From NCBI GenBank assembly GCA_020635695.1, contig JACJZH010000003.1:186001-250000 (forward strand): DNA of 64,000 bases. Reading direction: 5' to 3'. This stretch comes from Flavobacteriales bacterium. GTDB lineage: Bacteria > Bacteroidota > Bacteroidia > Flavobacteriales_F > PHOS-HE28. The position numbers and the translations under genes are program-made. Positions 40,645 to 48,824 of this stretch are shown in pieces (within the stretch, counting starts at the first letter, position 1; each line of letters opens with the position of its first letter). A model generated the notes under the pieces. That model was not told the origin of the DNA. It ran no database searches and saw nothing but the letters and a program-made list of their open reading frames with translations.

Positions 40645-41273
40645 GCGGGAAGCGCATCGTGCTGGTGGGAGGAGGCGGGCATTGCCGATCGGTGATCGGC
40701 CTGTTCCGCGATGCCACACAGGAGCTACATGGCATTCTGGACCCTGCGATCGTCGGGAACGTACTGGGCATACCGGTCCTAGGTGGTGACGAGCGGATAC
40801 CTGAGCTCGCAGGGCTTGGACATCCGTTCGTGGTCACTGCCGGACATGTCCGTGATGCGGCACTCCGCATCGGACTGTGCACCGCCATCATGGATGCGGG
40901 TGGCACACTGGCCACCATCCTGGCACCCACCAGCACCGTGGTGAAGGGTGCCACGATCGGTGAAGGGACCACCGTGGGCCACGGTGCCGTGGTGAACAGC
41001 AACGGCCGCATCGGGACCAACTGCATCATCAACACACGGGCCCTGGTGGAGCATGACGCCCTGATCGGCGACCATGTGCACATCGCGACCGGGGCGATCG
41101 TGAACGGCCACTGCACGGTCGGGAAGGGCACCCTGATCGGCAGTGGGGCGGTGGTCCTTCAGGGGGTGCGGATCGGTGAAGGCTGCATCATCGGCGCGGG
41201 TTCCGTGGTGATCCGGGATGTGGCGGACGGGACCACGGTGGCCGGTGTTCCCGCAAAGCCCCTGAAGCGATGA
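40641..41273 (+). CDS. neuD: NeuD/LegH-type sugar O/N-acetyltransferase
   Basis: A 210-residue left-handed parallel-beta-helix acyltransferase. A small Rossmann-like N-terminal domain (RIVLVGGGGHCRSVIGL) precedes hexapeptide repeats such as VVKGATIGEGTTVGHGAVV and the catalytic His region around HDALIGDHVHI. It ends with VAGVPAKPLKR. In a legionaminic pathway this enzyme would N-acetylate the 4-amino sugar (LegH role); in sialic acid clusters NeuD O-acetylates. Position directly after legC favours the former. It is joined to both neighbours by 4-base overlaps. Confidence 0.85.
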   Translation: MSGKRIVLVGGGGHCRSVIGLFRDATQELHGILDPAIVGNVLGIPVLGGDERIPELAGLGHPFVVTAGHVRDAALRIGLCTAIMDAGGTLATILAPTSTVVKGATIGEGTTVGHGAVVNSNGRIGTNCIINTRALVEHDALIGDHVHIATGAIVNGHCTVGKGTLIGSGAVVLQGVRIGEGCIIGAGSVVIRDVADGTTVAGVPAKPLKR

Positions 41274-42292
41274 GGACGCAAGGCGTGTTCATCATCGCGG
41301 AGGCCGGCGTGAACCACAACGGCGATCTGGAGACGGCCCTGCGTCTCGTGGACGTGGCCGCCGATGCCGGCGCCGATGCCGTCAAGTTCCAGACCTTCCG
41401 CAGTGATCAACTGGCCTCGCCCGCTGCTCCCATGGCGGCCTATCAGGAACGGAACACGGGGGGCGCGGGCGACCAACTGGCGCTCGTCCGGTCGCTTGAA
41501 CTGGGTGCGGCCGAACACCGCTCCCTCTTAGCGCGATGCCGCGAACGGGGCATCCTGTTCATGAGCACGCCGTTCGACCGGCCAAGCATGCAGTTGCTCC
41601 ATGAGCTTGGCCTGGCCATCGGAAAAGTCCCCAGTGGCGAGATCACCAACGCACCCTACCTGGAGGCAATGGCCCGGACCTTCCCGGACCTGATCGTGAG
41701 CACCGGCATGTGCACCTTGGAGGAAGTAAGGGCAGCTCTTGATGTCCTGTTCGCCTCGGGAGCCGACCCGGGACGGACCACCATTCTGCATTGCAACACC
41801 GAGTATCCGACCCCCCTGGAGGATGTGAACCTGCTTGCCATGCGCACGCTGGCCGAGGAGTTCTCCCTCCCCGTCGGCCTCAGTGACCATTCCCTGGGCA
41901 TCGAAGTGCCCACCGCCGCCACCGCACTGGGTGCGCGGGTCATCGAAAAGCACATGACCCTGGACCGCGAAATGCCGGGGCCCGACCACCGGGCCTCGCT
42001 GGAGCCGCACGAATTCAAGGCGATGGTCCGGGCGGTCCGGGCCATAGAACGCGCCCTGGGCACGGGGGTGAAGGAACCCACGCCGAGCGAACGACCGAAC
42101 ATCCCCGTGGCCAGAAGGAGCATCCATCTTGCACGCTCCCTCGCCCAGGGATCCACGATCGACAGGCAGGACCTGATCATGCTGCGGCCCGGAAGTGGCA
42201 TCTCACCCATGGACCTGGAGCAGGTCGTAGGTCGTCGTACGGCCAGGGACCTGAACGCCGGCCACCTGCTCCAATGGAACGACCTGTCATGA
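41270..42292 (+). CDS. legI: Nonulosonic (legionaminic) acid synthase, NeuB family
   Basis: A 340-residue enzyme condensing a six-carbon amino sugar with phosphoenolpyruvate to a nine-carbon acid. The NeuB barrel has FIIAEAGVNHNGDLETALRL, DAVKFQTFRSDQL, KVPSGEITNAPYLE, LHCNTEYPTP and GLSDHSLGIEVP; VIEKHMTLDREMPGPDH follows. A C-terminal SAF (antifreeze-like) domain spans about 280-340 (ARSLAQGSTIDRQDL, VVGRRTARDL). Sequence alone does not separate legionaminic from neuraminic synthases; legB, legC and the ptmE-like gene in the operon decide. Confidence 0.9.
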   Translation: MRTQGVFIIAEAGVNHNGDLETALRLVDVAADAGADAVKFQTFRSDQLASPAAPMAAYQERNTGGAGDQLALVRSLELGAAEHRSLLARCRERGILFMSTPFDRPSMQLLHELGLAIGKVPSGEITNAPYLEAMARTFPDLIVSTGMCTLEEVRAALDVLFASGADPGRTTILHCNTEYPTPLEDVNLLAMRTLAEEFSLPVGLSDHSLGIEVPTAATALGARVIEKHMTLDREMPGPDHRASLEPHEFKAMVRAVRAIERALGTGVKEPTPSERPNIPVARRSIHLARSLAQGSTIDRQDLIMLRPGSGISPMDLEQVVGRRTARDLNAGHLLQWNDLS

Positions 42293-43392
42293 GGATCGCA
42301 TTGCTCACGAGCAGCAGGGCCGACCTGGGCATTCAACGCCCCCTGATCCGCGCCCTCGCGTCCGACCCCGACATCCAGCTGACGGTGATCGCCTTCGGCT
42401 CCCATCTCGACCCCCGGTTCGGGATGACCATCGATGAGGTCCGGGCCTCTCATTCCGGCGCCCTGCTTGAACTGCCTCCCGTGCTGAAGGAGGATGCGCC
42501 CGCTGACATCGGCCTTGCCATGGCAGCGACCATGAAGCAGTTCACGGCCGTGTGGAAGGACGGAACGTACGATCGCATCGTAGCGCTTGGCGATCGCTAC
42601 GAGATGTTCTCGGCCGTGTACGCCTCCGTTCCGTTCGGCATTCCCATCGCCCATATCCATGGTGGTGAGACCACAAAGGGCGCCATCGACAATGCGTTCA
42701 GGAACGCCATCACGCATGCCGCCTCCATGCATTTCGTAGCTGCCGAACCCTACCGCAAGCGGGTGATCGAGATGCTGGGACATGACGAGGGCGTGCACCT
42801 GACCGGGGCGCTCAGCATCGACAATCTCCGGGAGCTGGAATTGTTCGACACGCGCGAGATCCTCGAACGGACCGGGGTCGATCTGGAACGCCCCACCTTG
42901 CTCATCACCTACCACCCGGAGACGGTCGACCGGGCTTCCTGGGAAAGGGACTGGTCGGTGTTGGAACAGGTCCTCAGGGCCACCGCCGGTGAATTCCAGG
43001 CCTTGGTGACCCTCCCCAATGCGGACACCGGCGGACTGCAGTTGCGCCAACGGTGGACGGACCTTGCCAGGGAACAGGCGCATGTGACCGCTGTGGACTC
43101 CCTGGGCGCCAGGCTCTACCTATCCTGCATGGCGCATTGCTCGATGATGCTGGGCAACACGTCCAGTGGTTACATCGAGGCATCCTTCTTTCCCAAGCAC
43201 GTCATTGACCTGGGAGAACGGCAGACCGGCCGCATGGTGACATCCAACATCCGGCGCTGTCCGATGGATGCCGGAACGATACTCGAAGCCGTGGCCATGG
43301 CAGGGAGCGCCCCTCCCCCTGCCGTGGATCATCCTTACGGGGATGGCCATGCCGCCGAACGGATGGTGGAACGATTGAAGACCAAGGCATGA
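42289..43392 (+). CDS. legG: Hydrolysing UDP/GDP-sugar 2-epimerase, NeuC/LegG family
   Basis: A 367-residue GT-B-fold epimerase that removes the nucleotide and inverts C2 to give the manno-configured sugar used by LegI. Family marks: LLTSSRADLGIQRPLIRAL, VALGDRYEMFSAVYA, AHIHGGETTKGAIDNAFRNA, HLTGALSIDNL, LLITYHPETVD and GNTSSGYIEASFF. The first ATG in frame is at 42274 but 42289 overlaps the legI stop and begins right at the first strand. It is the fifth gene of a chain linked by short overlaps. Confidence 0.9.
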   Translation: MRIALLTSSRADLGIQRPLIRALASDPDIQLTVIAFGSHLDPRFGMTIDEVRASHSGALLELPPVLKEDAPADIGLAMAATMKQFTAVWKDGTYDRIVALGDRYEMFSAVYASVPFGIPIAHIHGGETTKGAIDNAFRNAITHAASMHFVAAEPYRKRVIEMLGHDEGVHLTGALSIDNLRELELFDTREILERTGVDLERPTLLITYHPETVDRASWERDWSVLEQVLRATAGEFQALVTLPNADTGGLQLRQRWTDLAREQAHVTAVDSLGARLYLSCMAHCSMMLGNTSSGYIEASFFPKHVIDLGERQTGRMVTSNIRRCPMDAGTILEAVAMAGSAPPPAVDHPYGDGHAAERMVERLKTKA

Positions 43393-44483
43393 ACCGGATC
43401 GAACACACCAGCCTTTCTCCGACGGCCACCTTGCGCGAGGCGCTGAACGCCTTGAACAACACCGGTCCGAACCTGACCGTGTTCGTGGTGGATGGAGCGG
43501 GCAGGCTGCTGGGCACCGTCACGGACGGGGATGTGCGCCGGGCATTGATCGCCGGCCGGGACCTCGACTCCCCGGTATCCGGGGCCATGAACAGCTCACC
43601 GCGGCACCTGGTCATCGGCAAAGCGCCCGAACGCCCCCTGAAGGCCCTCCGGCAGGCCGGCATCCGGTTGCTTCCCGAGGTCGATGAAGAGGGCACCCTG
43701 CTCAGGGTCCTGGACATCTCGGGCTCTGAAGCGATCCTTCCCGTGCACGCCCTGCTGATGGCCGGCGGCCGCGGGTCCCGCCTCAGGCCCATCACGGACA
43801 CCCTGCCCAAACCACTGGTCCCGGTGCATGGCCGACCGATCATCGAGCATATCCTGGGCCTCCTGGGGCGCTTTGGCGTGGAGGATGTGTCCGTTTCCGT
43901 GAACTACCTGAAGGAGAAGGTCCAGGACCACCTTGGGGATGGCTCCCGGTTCGGGGCCAGGATCGACTACCTCGTGGAGCAGGAGCCGCTCGGCACCGCA
44001 GGAGCGTTGCGCCTGCTCGAGCGACCGGCCCATGACGTGGTGCTGCTCATGAACGGGGACCTGCTCACCGACGTGGACCTGGAGGGCATGTTCCAGCTGT
44101 TCACAAGGTCTCGAGCGGCCATGGCCGTGGCCACCACCGAGCACCACGTGGACCTGCCCTACGCCGTCATGGACCTCGAAGGGGACTTGGTGCTCGGCTA
44201 TCGCGAGAAGCCCACGGTGTCGTTCCCCTGCAATGCCGGTATCTACCTGTTGAGGTCCGAGTGGAGGGAGCTGGTCCCTGAACATGGACCCTTTCATGCC
44301 ACCGATCTCATCCAGGCCCTCCTCGATCGAGGCGAACGGGTCGTTGCCTTCCCCATCGAAGGCACCTGGTACGATATCGGCAGGTATGAGGACCTGGAAC
44401 GTGCACGGCCCGCGAACGCCGTGGATGGAACCGGCCGGCAGGCTGCGCAAAGCGGAAGTACCCGGCCCTTGTCCGGTACGTGA
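43389..44483 (+). CDS. CBS-domain nucleotidyltransferase, PtmE-like
   Basis: A 364-residue protein. Residues 1-115 hold a CBS pair (GRLLGTVTDGDVRRALIAG; VDEEGTLLRVLDISG). From about 123 there is a sugar-phosphate nucleotidyltransferase: LMAGGRGSRLRPITDTLPKP, LVPVHGRPIIEHIL, LGTAGALRLLE, LLMNGDLLTDVD and IEGTWYDIGRYEDLERA. Campylobacter PtmE has the same order and makes the GDP-linked amino sugar that feeds the legionaminic acid pathway. Its place between legG and a cytidylyltransferase supports that role. The CBS pair may sense an adenylate or pathway product. The exact nucleotide cannot be read from sequence. Confidence 0.85.
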   Translation: MNRIEHTSLSPTATLREALNALNNTGPNLTVFVVDGAGRLLGTVTDGDVRRALIAGRDLDSPVSGAMNSSPRHLVIGKAPERPLKALRQAGIRLLPEVDEEGTLLRVLDISGSEAILPVHALLMAGGRGSRLRPITDTLPKPLVPVHGRPIIEHILGLLGRFGVEDVSVSVNYLKEKVQDHLGDGSRFGARIDYLVEQEPLGTAGALRLLERPAHDVVLLMNGDLLTDVDLEGMFQLFTRSRAAMAVATTEHHVDLPYAVMDLEGDLVLGYREKPTVSFPCNAGIYLLRSEWRELVPEHGPFHATDLIQALLDRGERVVAFPIEGTWYDIGRYEDLERARPANAVDGTGRQAAQSGSTRPLSGT

Positions 44484-44525
44484 CCCCGACGTCGCCCCGG
44501 ATCGCGGACGTAGCACACTGATCCC

Positions 44526-45332
44526 ATGAACACGAACATTCCCTTCCTGATCACGGCCCGTTTGAGCAGCGAACGCCTGCCACGGAAGTTGATGCGCGAC
44601 CTGGACGGGACCAAGCTGGTGGGCAAGGTCATCGAACGCGGCATCGCCGCGTTCGGGGCGGACCAGGTGGTCCTTTGTACCTCACCGCTTCCCACGGACG
44701 AGGACCTGGTACGGGTGGCCGAGAGCCATGGCATCGCAGTTCACCTGGGGCATCCGGTGGACATCCTGGACAGGCTCTGCGGTGCCCTGCGGGAGCGCGA
44801 GGCGGTCGGTTTCGTGGGCCAGACCGGCGAGAACCCGATCTTCAGCGTGGACCATTGCCGGAGGATCAGGGATGAGATCGCCGCCGGAAAGGACCTGGTG
44901 AGGTACCAAGGCCTCCCGATCGGCCTCTCCCCCTATGGGATCAGCAGGGCCGCCATCGAGACCTTGCTGGCGCTGAAACAGGAGGAGGATACCGGGTTCT
45001 GGGGATACCTCCTGGACAAGCCCGGGATCTTCGATGTGCTGAAGATCGAGGCGGAACCGGAACTGCATTGGCCGGAGAAGCGGCTCACCGTTGACTATCC
45101 GGAGGACCTGGAGCTGATGAAGGAGATCTTCACGGAACTTCCCGGCATGCCGGACCCACGCGAGGTGATCTCCTTGTTGCGCAAGCACCCCGGTATGGCG
45201 GCCATCAACGCGATGCGGGAACAGGCCGACCTCGAGGAGGACGTCAAGGAACGGCTGCAGGCCTTTTTCGCCGATCACGGACCGGCCATCCGGGAGGAGC
45301 TGGCCCGTCGGAGGAGCATGTACCGGGCATGA
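44526..45332 (+). CDS. SpsF-like cytidylyltransferase, candidate CMP-nonulosonic acid synthetase
   Basis: A 268-residue nucleotidyltransferase. It opens PFLITARLSSERLPRKLMRD, the ARxxSxRLPxK signature shared by SpsF and CMP-KDO/NeuA-type enzymes, and continues TSPLPTDEDLVRVAESHGI, VFLGHPVDILDRL-like and GFVGQTGENPIFSV. Residues from about 175 (ELHWPEKRLTVDYPEDLELM) close the fold as in SpsF. A canonical NeuA/LegF-type gene is absent from the operon, and this gene occupies its place, so it probably activates the nonulosonic acid as its CMP derivative. The reading of activity is inferential. Confidence 0.72.
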   Translation: MNTNIPFLITARLSSERLPRKLMRDLDGTKLVGKVIERGIAAFGADQVVLCTSPLPTDEDLVRVAESHGIAVHLGHPVDILDRLCGALREREAVGFVGQTGENPIFSVDHCRRIRDEIAAGKDLVRYQGLPIGLSPYGISRAAIETLLALKQEEDTGFWGYLLDKPGIFDVLKIEAEPELHWPEKRLTVDYPEDLELMKEIFTELPGMPDPREVISLLRKHPGMAAINAMREQADLEEDVKERLQAFFADHGPAIREELARRRSMYRA

Positions 45333-46765
45333 CGGACCGAAAAGAGCTCCTGGAACGGGCCCAGTCCATTGAGGAAAGTCTCCATCCTTACGACCTGGTG
45401 GTGGATGGCGCCCCGATCTGGCCTGTCCTCCGGGTCACGGTGTGCAACCGGAGCTTGCGGGGTGAAATGAAGCCCACGGGCCCGCCACCGCGGTCGGGAG
45501 CCGGAAAGAACCTCAGGACCCTCGGCCACGGAGCCCTTCAATGGAGACGGTCACGCCTGTCCGCAAGACCCGGTGGGCTGCTGTTCCTGACGGAGCGGAC
45601 CTATTGGACGCAAAGCACGCAGGGCACCACGGACCGGTTCGCCCTGCCGCTGATGCAGGCAGCGTCGGAGCTTGGCGTGCCTTCCACGCTGGTGGTGAAG
45701 GATCCCGTCGCGAAAGCGCTGGTCGATCTTCCCGAGGGTACCACGACCATCAGGCTCGATGAAGCGCTCCGGGCAAGGGCCCTTCACCATTGGAGGCGGC
45801 CCGTGGAACCCCTCCGCCACATTCCCGGATCGGGACCGGTGATCGATGCACTTGCAAGCTCCTACGCCAAGGAGCCTGTCGCCTTCCTGGCCAAGGCCGT
45901 CCATGGGTTCCGGATGCATCTGCGGACGTGGCGTTCCGCCCTGCGGGCCTTTCGCCCCGACCATGTGTTCGTGACCTGCTGGTATGCGGTCGAGAACATG
46001 GCCATCGCACAGGCCGCCCATGAACTCGGCATCCCCTGCACCGACGTGCAGCATGGTGTGCAAGGCCCCGCCCACTTCGCCTATGGCAACTGGATGGCCA
46101 TGCCCTCCACCGGTTGCTCCACCATCCCTTCCCATTTCTGGTGTTGGGATGCAGGCAGCGCGGCCAACATCCGGAGCTGGGCTCCTGCCGGACACCATCG
46201 TGCGTTCGTCGGCGGAGCCCCCTGGATCGAGGAACACGGGCTTGCTCCTGGCCAGCGGACATCCGGTGCGCTCAGGGTCCTGGTGACGCTTCAACCGGTG
46301 GCCCGACCGATACCGGCCGTGCTTACAGAGGCCATCAGGCAAATGGGAAATGGCTGTCACTGGACGATCCGGACCCACCCCAGGGCAGCGGAACAAGCGG
46401 AACAGGCAAGGCAGTGGGCGAAGGAGGAGGGTCTCCTGCCATGGATCACCGTTGAAGGCGCGGAAGCCGAACCCATCGGGTCCTCGCTGGCCGGCACGGA
46501 CGTACACCTGACCTTGTATTCCTCAGTGGCCCTGGAAGCATCGCTGTGTGGCGTTCCGACCATCGCATTGGACCCGCTTGCCGGCGACCTGTTCCCCGAC
46601 CTGCTCGGGAACGGCTCGTTGGTGCTCAGGACCAGCTCGGAGGCCCTTGTAGCCGAGCTCGCACGAACACCGGCCAACGGCATGCACCGGACGACCCTGC
46701 CCCCGCTCAGGGAACGGGTGCAGGGGTTCCTGGCACGGACCTCCACCACCGTGAACACCCGATGA
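45329..46765 (+). CDS. Unrecognised GT-B-like protein, candidate nonulosonic acid transferase
   Basis: A 478-residue protein I cannot place in a named family. The C-terminal half looks like a GT-B nucleotide-sugar domain: RVLVTLQPVARP, an HP motif in HWTIRTHPRAAEQAEQ, and LTLYSSVALEASLCGVPTIA. HP and paired-serine motifs also occur in bacterial poly-sialyltransferases and capsule proteins. The middle has ENMAIAQAAHELGIPCTDVQ followed by HGVQGPAHFAY, like KpsS/LipB-type enzymes. No membrane segment is seen. It follows the putative CMP-sugar synthetase by an ATGA overlap, which makes it the best candidate for transferring the nine-carbon sugar. Confidence 0.7.
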   Translation: MTDRKELLERAQSIEESLHPYDLVVDGAPIWPVLRVTVCNRSLRGEMKPTGPPPRSGAGKNLRTLGHGALQWRRSRLSARPGGLLFLTERTYWTQSTQGTTDRFALPLMQAASELGVPSTLVVKDPVAKALVDLPEGTTTIRLDEALRARALHHWRRPVEPLRHIPGSGPVIDALASSYAKEPVAFLAKAVHGFRMHLRTWRSALRAFRPDHVFVTCWYAVENMAIAQAAHELGIPCTDVQHGVQGPAHFAYGNWMAMPSTGCSTIPSHFWCWDAGSAANIRSWAPAGHHRAFVGGAPWIEEHGLAPGQRTSGALRVLVTLQPVARPIPAVLTEAIRQMGNGCHWTIRTHPRAAEQAEQARQWAKEEGLLPWITVEGAEAEPIGSSLAGTDVHLTLYSSVALEASLCGVPTIALDPLAGDLFPDLLGNGSLVLRTSSEALVAELARTPANGMHRTTLPPLRERVQGFLARTSTTVNTR

Positions 46766-47595
46766 GCGCGCAGGCTCCGTTGATCAGTGTGGTGATGCCC
46801 GCTCACAACGCAGAGCGGACCATCGGGGAGGCGATCCGTTCGCTCCTGGCGCAGGATCGGACGAACTGGGAGCTGATCGTGGTGGACGACGGAAGCACGG
46901 ATGGCACGATGCAGGAGGTGCTTTCCTTCCAGGATGAACGCATCCGGTGCATCCGCCAGGAACGCGGGGGCGTGTCCAGGGCCCGGAATGCCGGACTGGA
47001 CCTGGCCCACGGCGAATACGTGGCCTTTCTCGATGCCGACGACCGGATGCCCGGATCCGGTCTTTCAGCCCGGGCATCGTTGCTCCATGACAACCCCGGG
47101 ACCGCCTTCGTCGATGGGGCCGTGATGGCCATGGACGACAGGACCGGCGCGCTCGAGCGCATTCATTCCCCGACCTATTCCGGGCCTCCGTTCAAGCGGC
47201 TCATGCGCATGGACCCCGGGATCTTCCTGGGCAATACCTGGATGATCCGACGCTCGGTGATCGGGACCACCCGCTTCCCTGAGGGGCTGACCCATGGAGA
47301 GGACCTGGCCTTCTACCTGCTGCTCGCACGGAAGGGAGACTACATGGCCACCCATCACGAGGTGCTCCATTACCGGCGCGGACATCGATCGGCCATGGCG
47401 GACCTGGACGGATTGGACAACGGATACCTTGCGCTCCATCGACTTGCCCAACGACTTGTGCCACCCCCCGACCCCGCGGACCTGCACGCGATGTGGCTGC
47501 GGATACGCCGGGTGATGGTGCGTGGCTATCTGAAGGCCATGCGGCCATGGGATGCCTTGCGCGTGTGGCTGAGGAAACCCTCCTGGACTACGTGA
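46762..47595 (+). CDS. Family 2 glycosyltransferase
   Basis: A 277-residue GT-A enzyme. Donor-binding segment LISVVMPAHNAERTIGEAIR, WELIVVDDGSTDGT, GVSRARNAGLDLAHGEYVAF and the metal-binding LDADDRM are classical family 2 motifs; an ED pair in GEDLAFYLLLARKGDY lies where the catalytic base is expected. Donor unknown. The ATG overlaps the previous stop and the end overlaps the next start, so it shares the transcript of the nonulosonic-acid operon. Confidence 0.88.
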   Translation: MSAQAPLISVVMPAHNAERTIGEAIRSLLAQDRTNWELIVVDDGSTDGTMQEVLSFQDERIRCIRQERGGVSRARNAGLDLAHGEYVAFLDADDRMPGSGLSARASLLHDNPGTAFVDGAVMAMDDRTGALERIHSPTYSGPPFKRLMRMDPGIFLGNTWMIRRSVIGTTRFPEGLTHGEDLAFYLLLARKGDYMATHHEVLHYRRGHRSAMADLDGLDNGYLALHRLAQRLVPPPDPADLHAMWLRIRRVMVRGYLKAMRPWDALRVWLRKPSWTT

Positions 47596-48815
47596 CCCGC
47601 CCCAAGAACATCCTCATACTCAGCTACTGGAGCCTGCGTGAGCCGCTTACCGCGGCCGCCGTGTTCCCCTACATGCGCATCCTCTCCGAGCGAAGCGATG
47701 TCGGCACGATCCGGCTGGTGACCATGGAGACCACCAAGAAGTTCCTTCCCGAGGTCGATCTGGACATTGAAAAGGTCACGCACACGGAGATCCGCTCCCG
47801 GAAAGGGATCTCGGGGGGTATCGCGAAGGCGGAACTGTTCATCCGAACGGTGTTCGTCCTGATCCGGATGGTCAGGAGGGAGAAGATCGACCTGGTCATC
47901 GCCAAGGCCTCCCTGGCCGGAGCCATCGCGGACCTGGTCCACTTCCTGACAGGGGTGCCCTACATGGTGGAATCCTACGAGCCCCATGCCACCTACATGG
48001 CGGAATGTGGCGTCTGGGAGCGCAGCTCCCTGCGCTTCCGCTTCGCCCATTGGATGGAGCAGAGGCAGCTCGTCCATGCCAGCCACATCATCACGGTCAC
48101 CAGGAACCACAGGAACGACCTGATCCGGGAGGGGATCTCTCCGCAGAAGGTGCACGTGGTGCCCAGCATCACCGACCTCGAGGTGTTCCGTTTCGACCCC
48201 GTGGAGCGCCAACGGATCCGGGCGGAACTCGGCATACCCGAGGGATCGGAGGTGGGGATCTATGTCGGCAAGTTCGGCGGTCTGTACTTCGAAACGGAGG
48301 CGTTCGAGATCTTCAAGCGGGCCATGGACGGCATGCATGACATGCACGTGCTGGTCCTCTCCCCTTCCGACCATGAACACATACGACAACTCGCGGAAGA
48401 AGCCGGGATCCGTCGCGACAGGTTCCATGTGCTTACCGTGAAACACGTGGAAGTGCCACACTACCTGTCGGCCTCGGACATGGCCTTCAGCACCATCAAG
48501 CCTTCCCCGGCCAAGCGCTACCAGTGTCCGATCAAGAACGGCGAGTACTGGGCGAACGGTCTTCCCATCCTGATGACCGATGGCGTGGCCGACGACCACC
48601 TGTTGATGCGGAAGGGATTGGGTGGCGCCGTGTACCGGGAGGACCTGGCCGACCTGGACCAGGCCCTCGGCAACATCCGGAAGATCCTGGATCAGCCGGG
48701 CCATCGGAGCATGATCCAGGGGCTGGCCCGGCGCTTCCGTTCCAGCACCATCATCCAGGACGTGTACGAGGAGCTCTTCGGTCCTGATGATGCAGGAAGC
48801 GCCAGTGGCGGATAG
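47592..48815 (+). CDS. GT4-like glycosyltransferase
   Basis: A 407-residue GT-B-type protein starting at GTG 47592, which overlaps the preceding stop (GTGA). The N-terminal domain opens NILILSYWSLREPLTAAAVF; YMVESYEPHATYMAECGVW and HASHIITVTRNHRNDLI precede the linker motif VHVVPSITDLEVFRFD. The C-terminal domain has VGIYVGKFGGLYFE and KNGEYWANGLPILMTDGVAD in the donor-binding position. It ends 6 bases from the converging membrane protein gene. The longer frame upstream is inside the family 2 gene. Confidence 0.82.
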   Translation: MTRPKNILILSYWSLREPLTAAAVFPYMRILSERSDVGTIRLVTMETTKKFLPEVDLDIEKVTHTEIRSRKGISGGIAKAELFIRTVFVLIRMVRREKIDLVIAKASLAGAIADLVHFLTGVPYMVESYEPHATYMAECGVWERSSLRFRFAHWMEQRQLVHASHIITVTRNHRNDLIREGISPQKVHVVPSITDLEVFRFDPVERQRIRAELGIPEGSEVGIYVGKFGGLYFETEAFEIFKRAMDGMHDMHVLVLSPSDHEHIRQLAEEAGIRRDRFHVLTVKHVEVPHYLSASDMAFSTIKPSPAKRYQCPIKNGEYWANGLPILMTDGVADDHLLMRKGLGGAVYREDLADLDQALGNIRKILDQPGHRSMIQGLARRFRSSTIIQDVYEELFGPDDAGSASGG

Positions 48816-48824
48816 GGTCCGCTA
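48806..48824. terminator. Hairpin centred on two converging stop codons
   Basis: A 7-bp stem (one G-T pair) with loop TAGGG. The + strand stop TAG lies in the loop and the - strand stop TAG lies in the right arm. It could end both transcripts, but the stem is short and no T-run follows. Confidence 0.35.

Noticed and set aside
38514..45332. Reading the operon as sialic (neuraminic) acid synthesis because of NeuB, NeuC and NeuD-like proteins
   Set aside because: LegB, LegC and a PtmE-like gene have no role in neuraminic acid synthesis and fit the legionaminic route.
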